Positions 25,660-34,501 of a stretch of 45,273 nucleotides of DNA are shown here, piece after piece. The stretch comes from Roseimaritima sediminicola (GTDB taxonomy: Bacteria; Planctomycetota; Planctomycetia; Pirellulales; Pirellulaceae), in NCBI RefSeq assembly GCF_009618275.1, contig NZ_WIAD01000049.1, positions 1 to 45,273 of the forward strand. Reading direction: 5' to 3'. The position numbers were made by a program, and so were the translations under genes. The notes below the pieces were generated by a model. The model saw nothing but the letters and a program-made list of their open reading frames with translations, was not told the DNA's origin and made no database searches. The stretch's first letter is position 1. Each line of letters starts with the position of its first letter.

Positions 25660-27206
25660 TGTTATCGTTTCCGGTACTCGTTCGCTTGCTGTGGTCGCCC
25701 TCGCTTTGCTCAACCGTGTTGGGTCTGGTCATATCGCTGCTGGCGGGTACGGCCGTGGCAACCCCGGCGGACGAACCCCGCGCGGTGCCCAATCTGGTGC
25801 TGATCATCGCCGATGACATGAACTGGGACGACTGCGGCGCCTACGGACATCCTGCCATCCGCACGCCCAACATCGATCGGTTGGCCCGCGAAGGGCTGCG
25901 GTTCCAGCACGCTTATCTGACGACCAACTCCTGCAGCCCCTCGCGAGCAAGCTTGTTGACCGGCAAGTACCCGCACAACACGGGCGCCGAACAATTGCAC
26001 TGGCCCCTGCCGGCGGGCAGTCAGACCATGGCGGAACAGTTGCAGCGGGCGGGTTACTACACGGCGGCCGCGGGTAAATGGCATCTGGGCGACGCGGTCC
26101 GCGATCATTTCGACCGCGTCTACGAAGCCTCGACGGCGGGTTTCGTGTTGCCCTCCGGCGAGGACGGCCAGCCGGGCAAGATGATCGCCGCCCAGCCCAG
26201 CGGCTGCGAAGACTGGCAGCGGGCCTTGGAAGAACGTCCCCGCGATCGACCGTTCTTTCTGTGGTTGGCCGCCCTCGACCCGCATCGCGAGTACACCGAC
26301 GGAGCGCTCGACCCGCCGCACACCCACGACGACGTGATCGTCCCGCCGCATCTGCCGGATGTTCCCGAGGTGCGTGAGGACTTGCGGCTGTACTACGACG
26401 AGATCGGCCGTCTGGATGGTTACGTCGGCAAAGTGTTGGATGTTTTAAAACAGCAAGGTGTCGACGAAAACACGCTGGTTCTATTCATCAGCGACAACGG
26501 CCGCCCGTTTCCGCGTGACAAGACGACGTTGTACGACGGCGGGATCCGGACGCCCTGGATCGTTCGCTGGCCCCGCGTCGTGTCCGCCGGGCAAACGACG
26601 ACGGCACTGGTCAGCGCCGTCGACGTTGCCGCCACGTTTCTGGAATTGGCCGGCGTCGACAAAACCGAGCGCAGCGGATTGGCCACGTCGGGTCGCAGCT
26701 TTGCCGCCACGCTGCGAGACCCCGCCCAGCCGCATCGGCAATACGCGTTTGCCGAAGATCACTGGCACGATTACGAAGACCATGGCCGCAGCGTGATGAC
26801 GCAGCAGTTCAAGTTGATCCGCAACGACTATCCGGATCTGCCGCCCACGCCCTCGGCCGATGCCGGTCGTGGACTCAGCTGGCAAGCCATGTTGCGGCTG
26901 CAGCGCGAAGGCCGTCTGCCAACGCATCAACAAACGGCCTTCCTGCCGCGTTCGCATTGGGAGCTGTACGACCTACAGCGTGATCCCGGCGAATTGCACA
27001 ACGTCTTCGACGACCCCGCCTACCGCTCGACTCGCCAGCGGCTGCAGCAAGCCCTCAAGCAGTGGTCGACCGAGACCAGCGACTACATCCCCTCGGTGCG
27101 AACGCCCGACGAGTTCGACCGCGCAACGGGTGAACCCGACCACAGCGTCCGCGTTCGCCCGCGGCCCTCCAAGCAAGAGATGTTCGGTACCACCGGCAAG
27201 TATTAA
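25659..27206 (+). CDS. Secreted sulfatase (heparan N-sulfatase-like)
   Basis: 515 residues from GTG 25659. The start overlaps the preceding stop by one base (TAGTG). The signal sequence is hydrophobic (VLGLVISLLAGTAVA). Core motifs: IIADDMNWDDCGAYGHP, formylglycine site C92-S-P-S-R, GKWHLGD, DPHREY, FISDNGRPFPRDKTTLYDGGIRTPWIVRWP. The SDNGRPFPRDK version and short helical central part are like sulfamidase (SGSH) type enzymes, so an N-sulfate or related substrate is possible. It ends normally with LYDLQRDPGELHNVFDDPAYR and a C-terminal tail. No other sulfatase in the window is so tightly linked to a cytosolic enzyme. Confidence 0.92.
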   Translation: MLSFPVLVRLLWSPSLCSTVLGLVISLLAGTAVATPADEPRAVPNLVLIIADDMNWDDCGAYGHPAIRTPNIDRLAREGLRFQHAYLTTNSCSPSRASLLTGKYPHNTGAEQLHWPLPAGSQTMAEQLQRAGYYTAAAGKWHLGDAVRDHFDRVYEASTAGFVLPSGEDGQPGKMIAAQPSGCEDWQRALEERPRDRPFFLWLAALDPHREYTDGALDPPHTHDDVIVPPHLPDVPEVREDLRLYYDEIGRLDGYVGKVLDVLKQQGVDENTLVLFISDNGRPFPRDKTTLYDGGIRTPWIVRWPRVVSAGQTTTALVSAVDVAATFLELAGVDKTERSGLATSGRSFAATLRDPAQPHRQYAFAEDHWHDYEDHGRSVMTQQFKLIRNDYPDLPPTPSADAGRGLSWQAMLRLQREGRLPTHQQTAFLPRSHWELYDLQRDPGELHNVFDDPAYRSTRQRLQQALKQWSTETSDYIPSVRTPDEFDRATGEPDHSVRVRPRPSKQEMFGTTGKY

Positions 27207-27221
27207 TTCGTGAGCCCTGCC

Positions 27222-27932
27222 ATGAGCATGACCAAGACGCAAGTCATCGCCTTGCTGAGAGAGAACGCCGACCCTCGCGGCATCACCCACTGGAACAAGC
27301 GAGCCAGTGGGCTGAAGAGCTTTGGGATCGGGCTCACGCGGCTGCGCAAGCTGGCCAAACAGGTCGGCCGCGACCACCGGTTGGCTCAGTCGCTGTGGAA
27401 GAGCGACATCTACGACGCCAAGGTTTTGAGCCTGCTGGTCGACGATCCCAAACAGATGACGCCCCAGCAGGTCGAAGCCCAGGTGGACGACGGACTGGGC
27501 GAAGGGATGCTGGTCCACGTGTTCGCCTCCTGCGACGCGACGCTGGCCAAGACGCGTTTTGCTTTTGAGCTGGCCCGCGGGTGGATCGACAGCGACGATC
27601 CGCTGCGGCGACAGTGCGGCTACTCGCTGCTGTACGAGCTGTCCAAGAAGAACCCCAAAGGCATGGACGACGCGTATCTCCTGGCCCAGATCGAGCGGAT
27701 CGAGCAGACGATCGCCCAGCAACCGATGTGGGTGCGGGAGGCCATGGGAACGGCGCTGATGGGGATCGGCAAACGCAATCCGACGCTAAACAAGGCGGCC
27801 CTCAAAGCCGCTCGCCGGATCGGTCCCCTGGACGTGGACTACGGCGACGACAACCGCTGCGAACCGCTGGACATCGTCAAACATCTGACCTCGGACCATT
27901 TGAAAGTCAAATGGGCGCGGCAGGGGCAGTGA
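27222..27932 (+). CDS. DNA alkylation repair (AlkD/HEAT-repeat) family protein
   Basis: About 236 residues, all-helical and soluble. The pattern matches the DNA alkylation repair enzyme family (AlkD-like HEAT repeats): GLKSFGIGLTRLRKLAKQVGRDHRLAQSLWKSDIYDAKVLSLLVDDP, followed by helices FASCDATLAKTRFAFELARGWIDSDDPLRRQCGYSLLYELSKKNP and MWVREAMGTALMGIGKRNPTLNKAALKAARRIGPLDVDYG. In AlkD the analogous helices grip DNA and release alkylated bases; catalytic residues are not assigned here. ATG 27222 or 27228 are both possible, with little Shine-Dalgarno support. It follows the sulfatase by 15 nt. Confidence 0.8.
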   Translation: MSMTKTQVIALLRENADPRGITHWNKRASGLKSFGIGLTRLRKLAKQVGRDHRLAQSLWKSDIYDAKVLSLLVDDPKQMTPQQVEAQVDDGLGEGMLVHVFASCDATLAKTRFAFELARGWIDSDDPLRRQCGYSLLYELSKKNPKGMDDAYLLAQIERIEQTIAQQPMWVREAMGTALMGIGKRNPTLNKAALKAARRIGPLDVDYGDDNRCEPLDIVKHLTSDHLKVKWARQGQ

Positions 27933-28068
27933 ATCGGTGCCCTCTCTCTATAACCGTTGCTTCACCACCTCCCACCAGCCCACCTTCGAACTTGCCTGCG
28001 CCGAATCGTGACCTAGGCTTGCGGTAGTAACCGCTCCCCCACCACCCTCGTTCTGCAGGCTCCCTCAC

Positions 28069-29049
28069 ATGTCCTACCTGGTTGATTGGAACCCTGCCAC
28101 CTTCGGGGCTCTGGAAAAACGCATCCTGCTGGCCGAACATCGCTTGCACGAATTGGACCTGTTCAGCGACGAAGGCCTGGTCGAGATCCTGGACCGGCAT
28201 CCCGATGCCGCGCTCGGTCTGTCGACCATGGATCGCGACAGCATGACGTTCGAATGGCGGGACGGCGACCGCGGCGGCGTCTCCGGCGAAACCCTGCTGG
28301 AAACCGTGCGCCGGGGCCAACTGTGGATCAACTGCCGTCAGGTCATGCAGCACCAGCCCAAACTGGCGCGTTTGGTGGACGAGCTGTACGACGAACTGGA
28401 AGCCGAAAACCCGCAGTTTCGCGCCGAAGACCGTACCGCCAATCTATTGATCTCCTCACCTTCGGCCGTGGTCCATTACCACGTCGACATGCCTGTGAAC
28501 ATGCTGTGGCACCTGCGCGGTCGTAAACGCGTTTGGGTGTATCCGCCGTTTGATACGCGCGTGGCCAGCCTGCCCGTGCTGGAGCACGTGTGCTGTAACA
28601 AATGGTCCGAGGAGATTCCTTACGACGCTTCGTACGATACGTTCGCCGAGGTCTTCGACGCCGAACCGGGCCAGTTGATCACGTGGCCCCAACTGACGCC
28701 ACACCGGGTGACGAACCTGGACGGGTTGAACGTCTCGCTTTCGACCGAACACAAGAACCCCGCGGCTCGGCGTCGCTTGAACGTCCATCAAGCCAACTAC
28801 TTTTTGCGGAACCGCTTGGGCCTGAAACCCAGCTCTGCCGAGATCGATGGCTGGCAAGCTCACGCCAAACAGATGCTCGCCCGCGGCCTGCGTTATGCTG
28901 GTAAACTGTTGCCTAACAAACCGCAACCGTTTGCCTATCCCAAAAGCTTTGTCGTGGACCCCAACGAACCGACCGGGGTTCGCTTGTTGGAAGGCGAAGC
29001 CGGACAGACGGCCGCCCCACACCTGGAATACGAAATCGCCGGCAGCTGA
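28069..29049 (+). CDS. JmjC/cupin-like Fe(II)/2-oxoglutarate oxygenase family protein
   Basis: 326 residues, soluble. The double-stranded beta-helix core shows a likely facial triad: H138-x-D140 in VVHYHVDMP and H212 in [27 protein letters not shown] lies between these, as in JmjC/cupin_8 proteins. Such proteins hydroxylate amino acids in proteins or small molecules using iron and 2-oxoglutarate. The C-terminal 100 residues ([32 protein letters not shown]) are helical and family-specific. It stands free with a 136-nt upstream gap; no partner substrate gene is obvious. Confidence 0.75.
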   Translation: MSYLVDWNPATFGALEKRILLAEHRLHELDLFSDEGLVEILDRHPDAALGLSTMDRDSMTFEWRDGDRGGVSGETLLETVRRGQLWINCRQVMQHQPKLARLVDELYDELEAENPQFRAEDRTANLLISSPSAVVHYHVDMPVNMLWHLRGRKRVWVYPPFDTRVASLPVLEHVCCNKWSEEIPYDASYDTFAEVFDAEPGQLITWPQLTPHRVTNLDGLNVSLSTEHKNPAARRRLNVHQANYFLRNRLGLKPSSAEIDGWQAHAKQMLARGLRYAGKLLPNKPQPFAYPKSFVVDPNEPTGVRLLEGEAGQTAAPHLEYEIAGS

Positions 29050-29105
29050 ACAAGGTCGACCTCGTGCGACCTCTCATGCCGCCAAACGCCGCCCGAGTTC
29101 GCACT

Positions 29106-30494
29106 ATGACCCTTGACTTCGCTGGACGCTTTCCCGGACCGCTGTGTTGGTTGTTGCTGGTCGCAGTCGTCTGCGCCAGCAGCTCGGCTCAAGCTCCTCC
29201 CTATGACCAGGCTCCGGCCGCCGAGCCGCCCTACTACCGCGTGCGGTACGAAGCATCGGACAAAGAAGGCGAGCTGGCGTTTGCCGTTCAGTACACGGTT
29301 TGGATTCCGCCGGGTGTCGAAAACGTGCGCGGCGTCATCGTGCATCAACACGGCTGCGGCGAAGGTTCCTGCCGCAGCGGATTAACCGGTGCCTACGATC
29401 TGCACTGGCAGGCGTTGGCACTTGCACACAACTGCGCCCTCCTGGCACCGGCGTACGAGCAACCGCAGGACGCCGACTGTCAACTTTGGTGCGATCCCCG
29501 CAACGGTTCGGCCGACACGTTCTTGCGAGCCCTGGCGGACCTCGGCCAACAGGCCGGGCATCCCGAATTGGCGACGGTCCCCTGGGCCCTGTGGGGCCAC
29601 AGCGGCGGTGGTCACTGGGCCGGCGGCATGACGTTGCTGTATCCCGAGCGAGTGGCCGCGGCATGGCTGCGTTCGGGCGTACCGCTGCTGCAGGCCAATC
29701 CCGACCGGCCTTCGATCAAGCCGCATACCCTGAAGGATGCGGCCCTGAACGTTCCCATCATGTGCAATCTGGGAACCAAAGAAGGGGTCAGCAACACCGA
29801 AGGTCGCTTTGCCGGCGTCTGGCCCGCCAACCAAACCTTCTTCAACGCCCTGCGGAGCCGAGGCGGGTTGATCGGCGTCGCGATCGATCCCCTGACCTCG
29901 CATGAATGCGGCAACCAACGCTATCTGGCGATCCCCTGGCTGCATGCGTGCTTGACGGCCCGTCTTCCGGATCAAGCGGGCAAGCCGCTGCGCGAGATGC
30001 CGCGTGAGCAAGCTTACCTGGCGAAGCCGACGGGCCGGCAAGCCGTTCCGGCCGACCAGTTCCAGGGCGACCCGCTGACGGCCGCCTGGATTCCCGATGC
30101 AGCGCTCGCAAGGCAGTGGACGCAGTACGTCACCGACACCGCGGTCGAGGACGAAACGCCCCCGCCGCCACCGTCGGATGTTCGCCTGGAAGGCAGCACG
30201 CTGTTTTGGAACGCCGGCGCGGACCTCGAAAGCGGCGTGGAGTCCTTTGTGCTGCTGCGCGACGGACAGGTCTTTGCACGGATCGTGCCACCGACGGCCA
30301 ACCGCTTCGGTCGCAACGTTTTTCAGAACCTGCTGTACAGCGACACGCCGACCCAGCCTCTGGCTCCGATGCAATTTCAAATCAGTGACGACGCGGCCGC
30401 CGAGGGGCCGCGGTACAGTTTGCAGTCGGTCAACACGGTCGGGCTGTCCTCCTTCCCCGTGCCTGCCCGCGTGGCCGATCCCCAGGACGATTGA
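29106..30494 (+). CDS. Secreted alpha/beta hydrolase (esterase-like) with C-terminal beta domain
   Basis: 462 residues from ATG 29106, chosen because it gives a signal peptide ([19 protein letters not shown]). An alpha/beta hydrolase domain (~40-330) has the nucleophile elbow G-H-S166-G-G-G, an oxyanion-type HQHGCGEG early in the fold, and a likely catalytic His in [10 protein letters not shown]. The GHSGGG pattern and layout recall PHB depolymerase/esterase families. Residues ~350-462 ([37 protein letters not shown]) look like a fibronectin-III-type domain. It probably cleaves ester decorations outside the cytoplasm. The isomerase gene follows after 41 nt. Confidence 0.82.
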   Translation: MTLDFAGRFPGPLCWLLLVAVVCASSSAQAPPYDQAPAAEPPYYRVRYEASDKEGELAFAVQYTVWIPPGVENVRGVIVHQHGCGEGSCRSGLTGAYDLHWQALALAHNCALLAPAYEQPQDADCQLWCDPRNGSADTFLRALADLGQQAGHPELATVPWALWGHSGGGHWAGGMTLLYPERVAAAWLRSGVPLLQANPDRPSIKPHTLKDAALNVPIMCNLGTKEGVSNTEGRFAGVWPANQTFFNALRSRGGLIGVAIDPLTSHECGNQRYLAIPWLHACLTARLPDQAGKPLREMPREQAYLAKPTGRQAVPADQFQGDPLTAAWIPDAALARQWTQYVTDTAVEDETPPPPPSDVRLEGSTLFWNAGADLESGVESFVLLRDGQVFARIVPPTANRFGRNVFQNLLYSDTPTQPLAPMQFQISDDAAAEGPRYSLQSVNTVGLSSFPVPARVADPQDD

Positions 30495-30535
30495 CTCGGT
30501 CTCGTCTCGCCCCTTCCACCAGGAGCCCCCCTACC

Positions 30536-31561
30536 GTGAACGATTCCAACAAACCGAACTTGGGCCGCCGCCAATTGCTCAGCTACGCCGCGTTTGGTGG
30601 CGTGGTCGCCGCCGCGGGCCATCGCGGTGACGCCACGGCTGCCGCTCCCCCACCGACCGGCGAAGCGGCTCCGGCACCTTCACCGCGGCCGCGCTACCAG
30701 ATGAAGAAGTCGATCAATCTGTGGGCGTTTCCGTATCCGGAAAAGATGACGCTGGTGCAGTGCTTGCAACTGGCCAAGGACGCCGGTTTTGACGGGATCG
30801 AATTGAACTACGATCTCGACAGCGACCTGTCACCCAAGGCGACAAGCAAGGATTTTCAGCGGATCCGGCGTCAAGCCGAAGAGATCGGGATCGCGATCAG
30901 CGGCGTGTGTTCGTTTCTGTTCTGGCCGTACCCGCTGACCAGCAACGATCCGGCCGAACGCGCCCGCGGCATGGAACTGGCCGGCAAGATGACGCAGGCC
31001 GCGCACGACCTGGGCACCGACAATCTGCTGGTCGTTCCCGGCGCGGTGCACATGCCCTGGCGAGAAGATCACGACCCGACGCCCAACGACGTGTGTCATC
31101 GCCGCGCCGAAACCGCCATCACCAAGCTGCTGCCGCAAGCGGAGAAGCTGGGCGTGCACCTGAACCTGGAAAACATCTTCTTCAACGGCTTTCTGATGTC
31201 GCCGATGGAGATGGCCGATTTCGTCGATTCGTTTTCCAGCCCCTACGTCCGCGTGCACTTCGACACCGGCAACATCATGGAGTACCAGTTTCCCGAACAC
31301 TGGATTCCGATCCTGGGCAAACGAATCGGCAACGTGCACTTAAAAGAGTACAGCAAGAACAGCACCGATCACTCATTGGAAGCGTTCCGGCCGCTGCTGG
31401 ACGGCACGACGAATTGGCCGGCCGTCCTGGAGGCCTTCGACGGAATCGGCTACGACGGCTACCTGACGTTCGAGTACTTCCATCCCTATCGGCACTATCC
31501 CGAAGCCCTGATCTACCAGACCTCCGATTCGCTGGACCGTATGCTGGGAAGGAAGACTTAG
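30536..31561 (+). CDS. Exported xylose-isomerase-like TIM barrel (sugar phosphate isomerase/epimerase family)
   Basis: 341 residues from GTG 30536, with AGGAG 11 nt upstream. The N-terminus carries a Tat-type signal (LGRRQLLSYAAFGGVVAAAG) and a Pro/Ala linker, then an AP_endonuc_2-type TIM barrel: SINLWAFPYPEKMTLVQCLQLAKDAGFDGIEL, LNLENIFFN, VRVHFDTGNIM, IGNVHLKEY, GYDGYLTFEYFH. The Glu, Asp, His and Glu in the last four motifs match the usual metal site. These proteins isomerise or epimerise keto-sugars. It is likely co-transcribed with the esterase. The stop codon TAG (31559-31561) is the first part of a family-D repeat, so the extreme C-terminus may be altered. Confidence 0.88.
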   Translation: MNDSNKPNLGRRQLLSYAAFGGVVAAAGHRGDATAAAPPPTGEAAPAPSPRPRYQMKKSINLWAFPYPEKMTLVQCLQLAKDAGFDGIELNYDLDSDLSPKATSKDFQRIRRQAEEIGIAISGVCSFLFWPYPLTSNDPAERARGMELAGKMTQAAHDLGTDNLLVVPGAVHMPWREDHDPTPNDVCHRRAETAITKLLPQAEKLGVHLNLENIFFNGFLMSPMEMADFVDSFSSPYVRVHFDTGNIMEYQFPEHWIPILGKRIGNVHLKEYSKNSTDHSLEAFRPLLDGTTNWPAVLEAFDGIGYDGYLTFEYFHPYRHYPEALIYQTSDSLDRMLGRKT

Positions 31562-31629
31562 TCCCGCAGGGACGACAGCTCATACCATGGGCTGACGCCC
31601 ATGGCTACATCCTGTCGCCACTACGTGGC
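31559..31629. repeat. Family-D repeat, copy 2
   Basis: TAG-TCCC-GCA-GGGA (31559-31572), then CCATGGGCTGACGCCCATGG (31585-31604) with GTAG on the minus strand (31605-31608), then GCCAC-TAC-GTGGC (31617-31629). It directly supplies the stop codon of the isomerase gene. An inverted motif E follows at 31655-31677. Confidence 0.8.
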
Positions 31630-31683
31630 TGCTATGCCCGAATGTCGCAAAGCATACAGAGCTACCGTTAGAGTCAGTGTTTC

Positions 31684-31707
31684 CCAAAGTCTGGTGACTT
31701 CGGCTAC
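31684..31707 (-). repeat. GTAG-hairpin repeat, family H, copy 2
   Basis: Minus strand GTAG (31704-31707), CCGAAGTC, loop ACCA, GACTTTGG. The loop differs by one base from copy 1; the stem is identical. As in copy 1, an inverted motif E lies 6-7 nt away, and the TAG is the stop codon of a minus-strand gene. Confidence 0.75.
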
Positions 31708-32774
31708 GCCAGAGTCTCCACTGCAACCGTTTGCTGCAGGTCTTCGACGGTTCCGCCGGCCCCGTAGGCGAAGCGCAGAACCATGTTTTGGTCTTTGTCG
31801 ATCGAGATCGGTGTGGCCAGCGGCAGCACCATGCACTGGTTGGCCCAGGTGATCGCCTGCTGCTTTTGCATGTCCACGGCCAGCACGTTTTGGGTGACGA
31901 AACGCAGGGCATTGATCTGTCCCGCCACGTCCGCCTTCATCCGCATCGCGACAGCGAAATCCAGCGGGATGGTTTCGGCGTAATCGATATTCGCGTAGGC
32001 GGACAGCGCTGCCAGCTCGGCCGTGCCCTCACGCTCCAGGACCGGGGCGTGAAAGCTGGGTACCGGGGCGTGGTAGCCGGCGAAATCAAAGCACTGGTGG
32101 ACCGGCTGGGCCATCAGAATGCTGACCTCTGGGATGAACGTCGGCAATGCTCCATCGAAGGCGCTTCGATAATTCTGCTTGAAGGCGCGAATCACCTGAG
32201 CCTGCTTTTCTCGCAGCAGCGCCACGTGCAGCATTTCGCAGACCACCACGTCGACCGGCGAATCGGGAACGTACCGAGCCGCATCGGCGTGCACAACGGT
32301 CACTCGATCATCCAAACCATTGTCCGCCAGAAACCCTCGCGAAGCTTCGACCAGGGCGGGCAACCGCTCGACACAGGTGACGCGGGCCCCGCGACGGGCG
32401 GCAAATGAGGACAGGATGCCCGTTCCCCCGCCCAGTTCCAGGACGTGCATGCCGGGCTGGACGACGGTGTTGATCGCGGCCTGGAATGCCTGAACCCGGT
32501 CGGCGTCCTGCAGCATGTTGTAGTGGTACAGCAGCGGGATGTACTGGCCGAGCAAGTGTTCGTCGCTGTCCGCGGCGGATACGGGGTTCTGCGAAGCGGA
32601 ACCGGCCGGGGCGGCAGGTGATGGGACGAGCGGGGCAGGGCGATTCAAAGCAACGGCACCTTGCGGAGAGGGAATGTGGGGGACGGGAACGACCGGGAGC
32701 TGCGACCCTAGAAGGCGACGAGTGTTCAGGGCAAGAGAGATTCGCGGGCCGGGGCGTGGGCCCGGGCTATGCAT
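31704..32774 (-). CDS. SAM-dependent methyltransferase (PRMT-like class I)
   Basis: 356 residues from ATG 32774. The first ~70 are proline/alanine-rich and low in conservation, so the start is uncertain. The methyltransferase part begins at DEHLLGQYIPLLYHYNMLQDADRVQAFQAAI and has motif I VLELGGGTGILSSFAARRG, acidic post-I VTCVERLP, and DVVVCEMLHVALLREKQ, where an E-M-L-H replaces the usual double-E loop. The C-terminal beta region is present. The overall layout is that of arginine-methyltransferase-like proteins; the substrate is unknown. It is divergent from the MFS gene. Its stop codon lies in the H repeat. Confidence 0.8.
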   Translation of the reverse strand: MHSPGPRPGPRISLALNTRRLLGSQLPVVPVPHIPSPQGAVALNRPAPLVPSPAAPAGSASQNPVSAADSDEHLLGQYIPLLYHYNMLQDADRVQAFQAAINTVVQPGMHVLELGGGTGILSSFAARRGARVTCVERLPALVEASRGFLADNGLDDRVTVVHADAARYVPDSPVDVVVCEMLHVALLREKQAQVIRAFKQNYRSAFDGALPTFIPEVSILMAQPVHQCFDFAGYHAPVPSFHAPVLEREGTAELAALSAYANIDYAETIPLDFAVAMRMKADVAGQINALRFVTQNVLAVDMQKQQAITWANQCMVLPLATPISIDKDQNMVLRFAYGAGGTVEDLQQTVAVETLA

Positions 32775-32887
32775 TTTCGCTCTTCGCCGTTTCCTTGCTG
32801 AGGCCTATGTTTTCGTCGCGGATGCGTATGGTTTACCCTGGTCCGCAGAAACTCTCCTTCCCTTGCCGTACCAATCGCCGCACCTTG

Positions 32888-34309
32888 ATGGATCCTCGCG
32901 CCCGCCACGGGGACGGTTCCCCCGCTCGGTCCGCTGCTCGCAGTGCCACCCAGACGACCGATCGCAACCTGGTTCGCAGCATGGTCGATGCGGGCTTTTA
33001 CGGCGGCATGATCGGCTGTGGCGAAACCTACTTTGCCGCCTTCGCCCTCGCCGCCGGTCTGGGAGAGACCGCTGCGGGCTTGGTGGCCAGCGTGCCTCTG
33101 GTGACCGGCGGAACGCTGCAATTAATTTCTCCCTGGGCGATCGCCTGGCTGGGCGATCTGCGGCGTTGGATCGTCCTGGGCGCGGTGCTGCAGGCCCTGA
33201 CGTTTCTGCCTTTGGCGCTGGCCGCCTGGCAGGGCAGCATCAGCATGACCGTCCTGTTGGTTCTGGCATCGCTGTACTGGGCGTCGGGACTGGCGACCGG
33301 CCCTGCCTGGAACACTTGGATCGAACGCGTGGTGCCCGACCGGATGCGGACGCGTTTCTTTTCCCGGCGCACGCGGTTGCAGCAGACCACGACGTTCGCC
33401 GGGCTGCTACTAGCCGGCGGTGCCCTGCAGTGGTGCTCGCAACGGGGCTGGGAATTCGCTGGGTTCGCCGCGTTGTTTCTGGTCGCCGCCGGATGCCGGT
33501 TGTTGTCGGCGTGGCAATTGTACCGAACAGGCGAATTGCCCCCGGCATCGCGCGGGGTGCGGGTGACCGCAAAGTCCCGCCGGCGACCGAAGGCTTGGCG
33601 AGTGATCGCGGCCAAGCGTTTGCTGGTATATCTGGTGCTGATGCAGGTGTTCCTCCAGTTCAGCGGACCGTACTTCGTTCCCTACATGCTGGAGCAACTG
33701 GACTTCAGCTACGGCACTTTTGTGCTTCTGATCTCGCTGGCTTTTGTCAGCAAGGTCGTTTCGATGTCGATGTGGGGACGCGTTGCCGAACGCGCCGGAG
33801 CCAGCCGCGTGCTGTGGCTGGGCGGCGTGGGGCTGGTGCCGCTGGCCGCCCTGTGGATTCCCAGCAGCAACGTCTGGTGGCTGGCCTCCATGCAGGTGCT
33901 CAGCGGCGTCGCCTGGGGCGCCTACGAACTGGGATTCTTTCTGTTGTTTTTCGAAACCCTGCCGGCGGATCGACGCACCCAGCTGCTGACGCTGTATAAC
34001 TTTGCCAACACCGCGGCGATGGCGATCGGAGCGGCCGCCGGCGCGGCGTTCCTGTATCACTTTGGGCTCAGCAGCCGCACTTACCACGGCCTGTTCGCGC
34101 TCTCGTCGGTGGGGCGGCTGGCCTGCCTGGTGGTCCTCTCGGGCATCAGGCTGCCGCGGCTCCAGTTGCACTCGATCCGCCTTCGCGTCTTGTCGGTGCG
34201 GCCCGGCGCGGCCAGCATGGCGGCGCCGGTGATCGCCAGCGCCTCACCAGCCGAGGTAGCCGATTCCCCCACGCCCCCACAGCCGCCGCGGGGCGGGGAG
34301 CCGTCATGA
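32888..34309 (+). CDS. MFS transporter
   Basis: About 473 residues with roughly 12 hydrophobic helices. N-terminal NLVRSMVDAGFYGGMIGCGETYFAAFALAAGLGETAAGLVASVP leads into TM1-2, and the loop 2-3 motif reads WAIAWLGDLRRW. The second half begins at AWRVIAAKRLLVYLVLMQVFLQFSGPYFVPYML. A cytoplasmic-membrane major facilitator is clear; the substrate is not. ATG 32888 places the first helix near the N-terminus; ATG 32807, with GAGG upstream, would add 27 residues. The C-terminus is a long non-membrane tail (SMAAPVIASASPAEVADSPTPPQPP). Confidence 0.85.
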   Translation: MDPRARHGDGSPARSAARSATQTTDRNLVRSMVDAGFYGGMIGCGETYFAAFALAAGLGETAAGLVASVPLVTGGTLQLISPWAIAWLGDLRRWIVLGAVLQALTFLPLALAAWQGSISMTVLLVLASLYWASGLATGPAWNTWIERVVPDRMRTRFFSRRTRLQQTTTFAGLLLAGGALQWCSQRGWEFAGFAALFLVAAGCRLLSAWQLYRTGELPPASRGVRVTAKSRRRPKAWRVIAAKRLLVYLVLMQVFLQFSGPYFVPYMLEQLDFSYGTFVLLISLAFVSKVVSMSMWGRVAERAGASRVLWLGGVGLVPLAALWIPSSNVWWLASMQVLSGVAWGAYELGFFLLFFETLPADRRTQLLTLYNFANTAAMAIGAAAGAAFLYHFGLSSRTYHGLFALSSVGRLACLVVLSGIRLPRLQLHSIRLRVLSVRPGAASMAAPVIASASPAEVADSPTPPQPPRGGEPS

Positions 34310-34501
34310 GCGGGCCCGGGGAAGAATCGCGACGAGGGTTATGGCCAGCTAGCAGGTGATCCGGTAGTTTTTGAGAGCCGTTACCCATTCAGCAGGAAGA
34401 TTGCGTGAAGGCCGGCCCTGGGATCCAGCAGGGTCGGGAAAGGGATTTTAGAAGTTGCCACGCCCCTTCCTTGCGATCCCTAAAACCCCTTCGGTGTACT
34501 T

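Noticed and set aside
32486-32887. Extended N-terminus of the MFS gene from 32486
   Set aside because: It would overlap the methyltransferase coding region on the other strand and adds only Arg/Gly-rich sequence without membrane helices.
34310-34501. Riboswitch before the Na/phosphate symporter
   Set aside because: Only one 12-bp imperfect inverted repeat (34440-34451 with 34480-34491) is seen and no known aptamer core; not enough to call.
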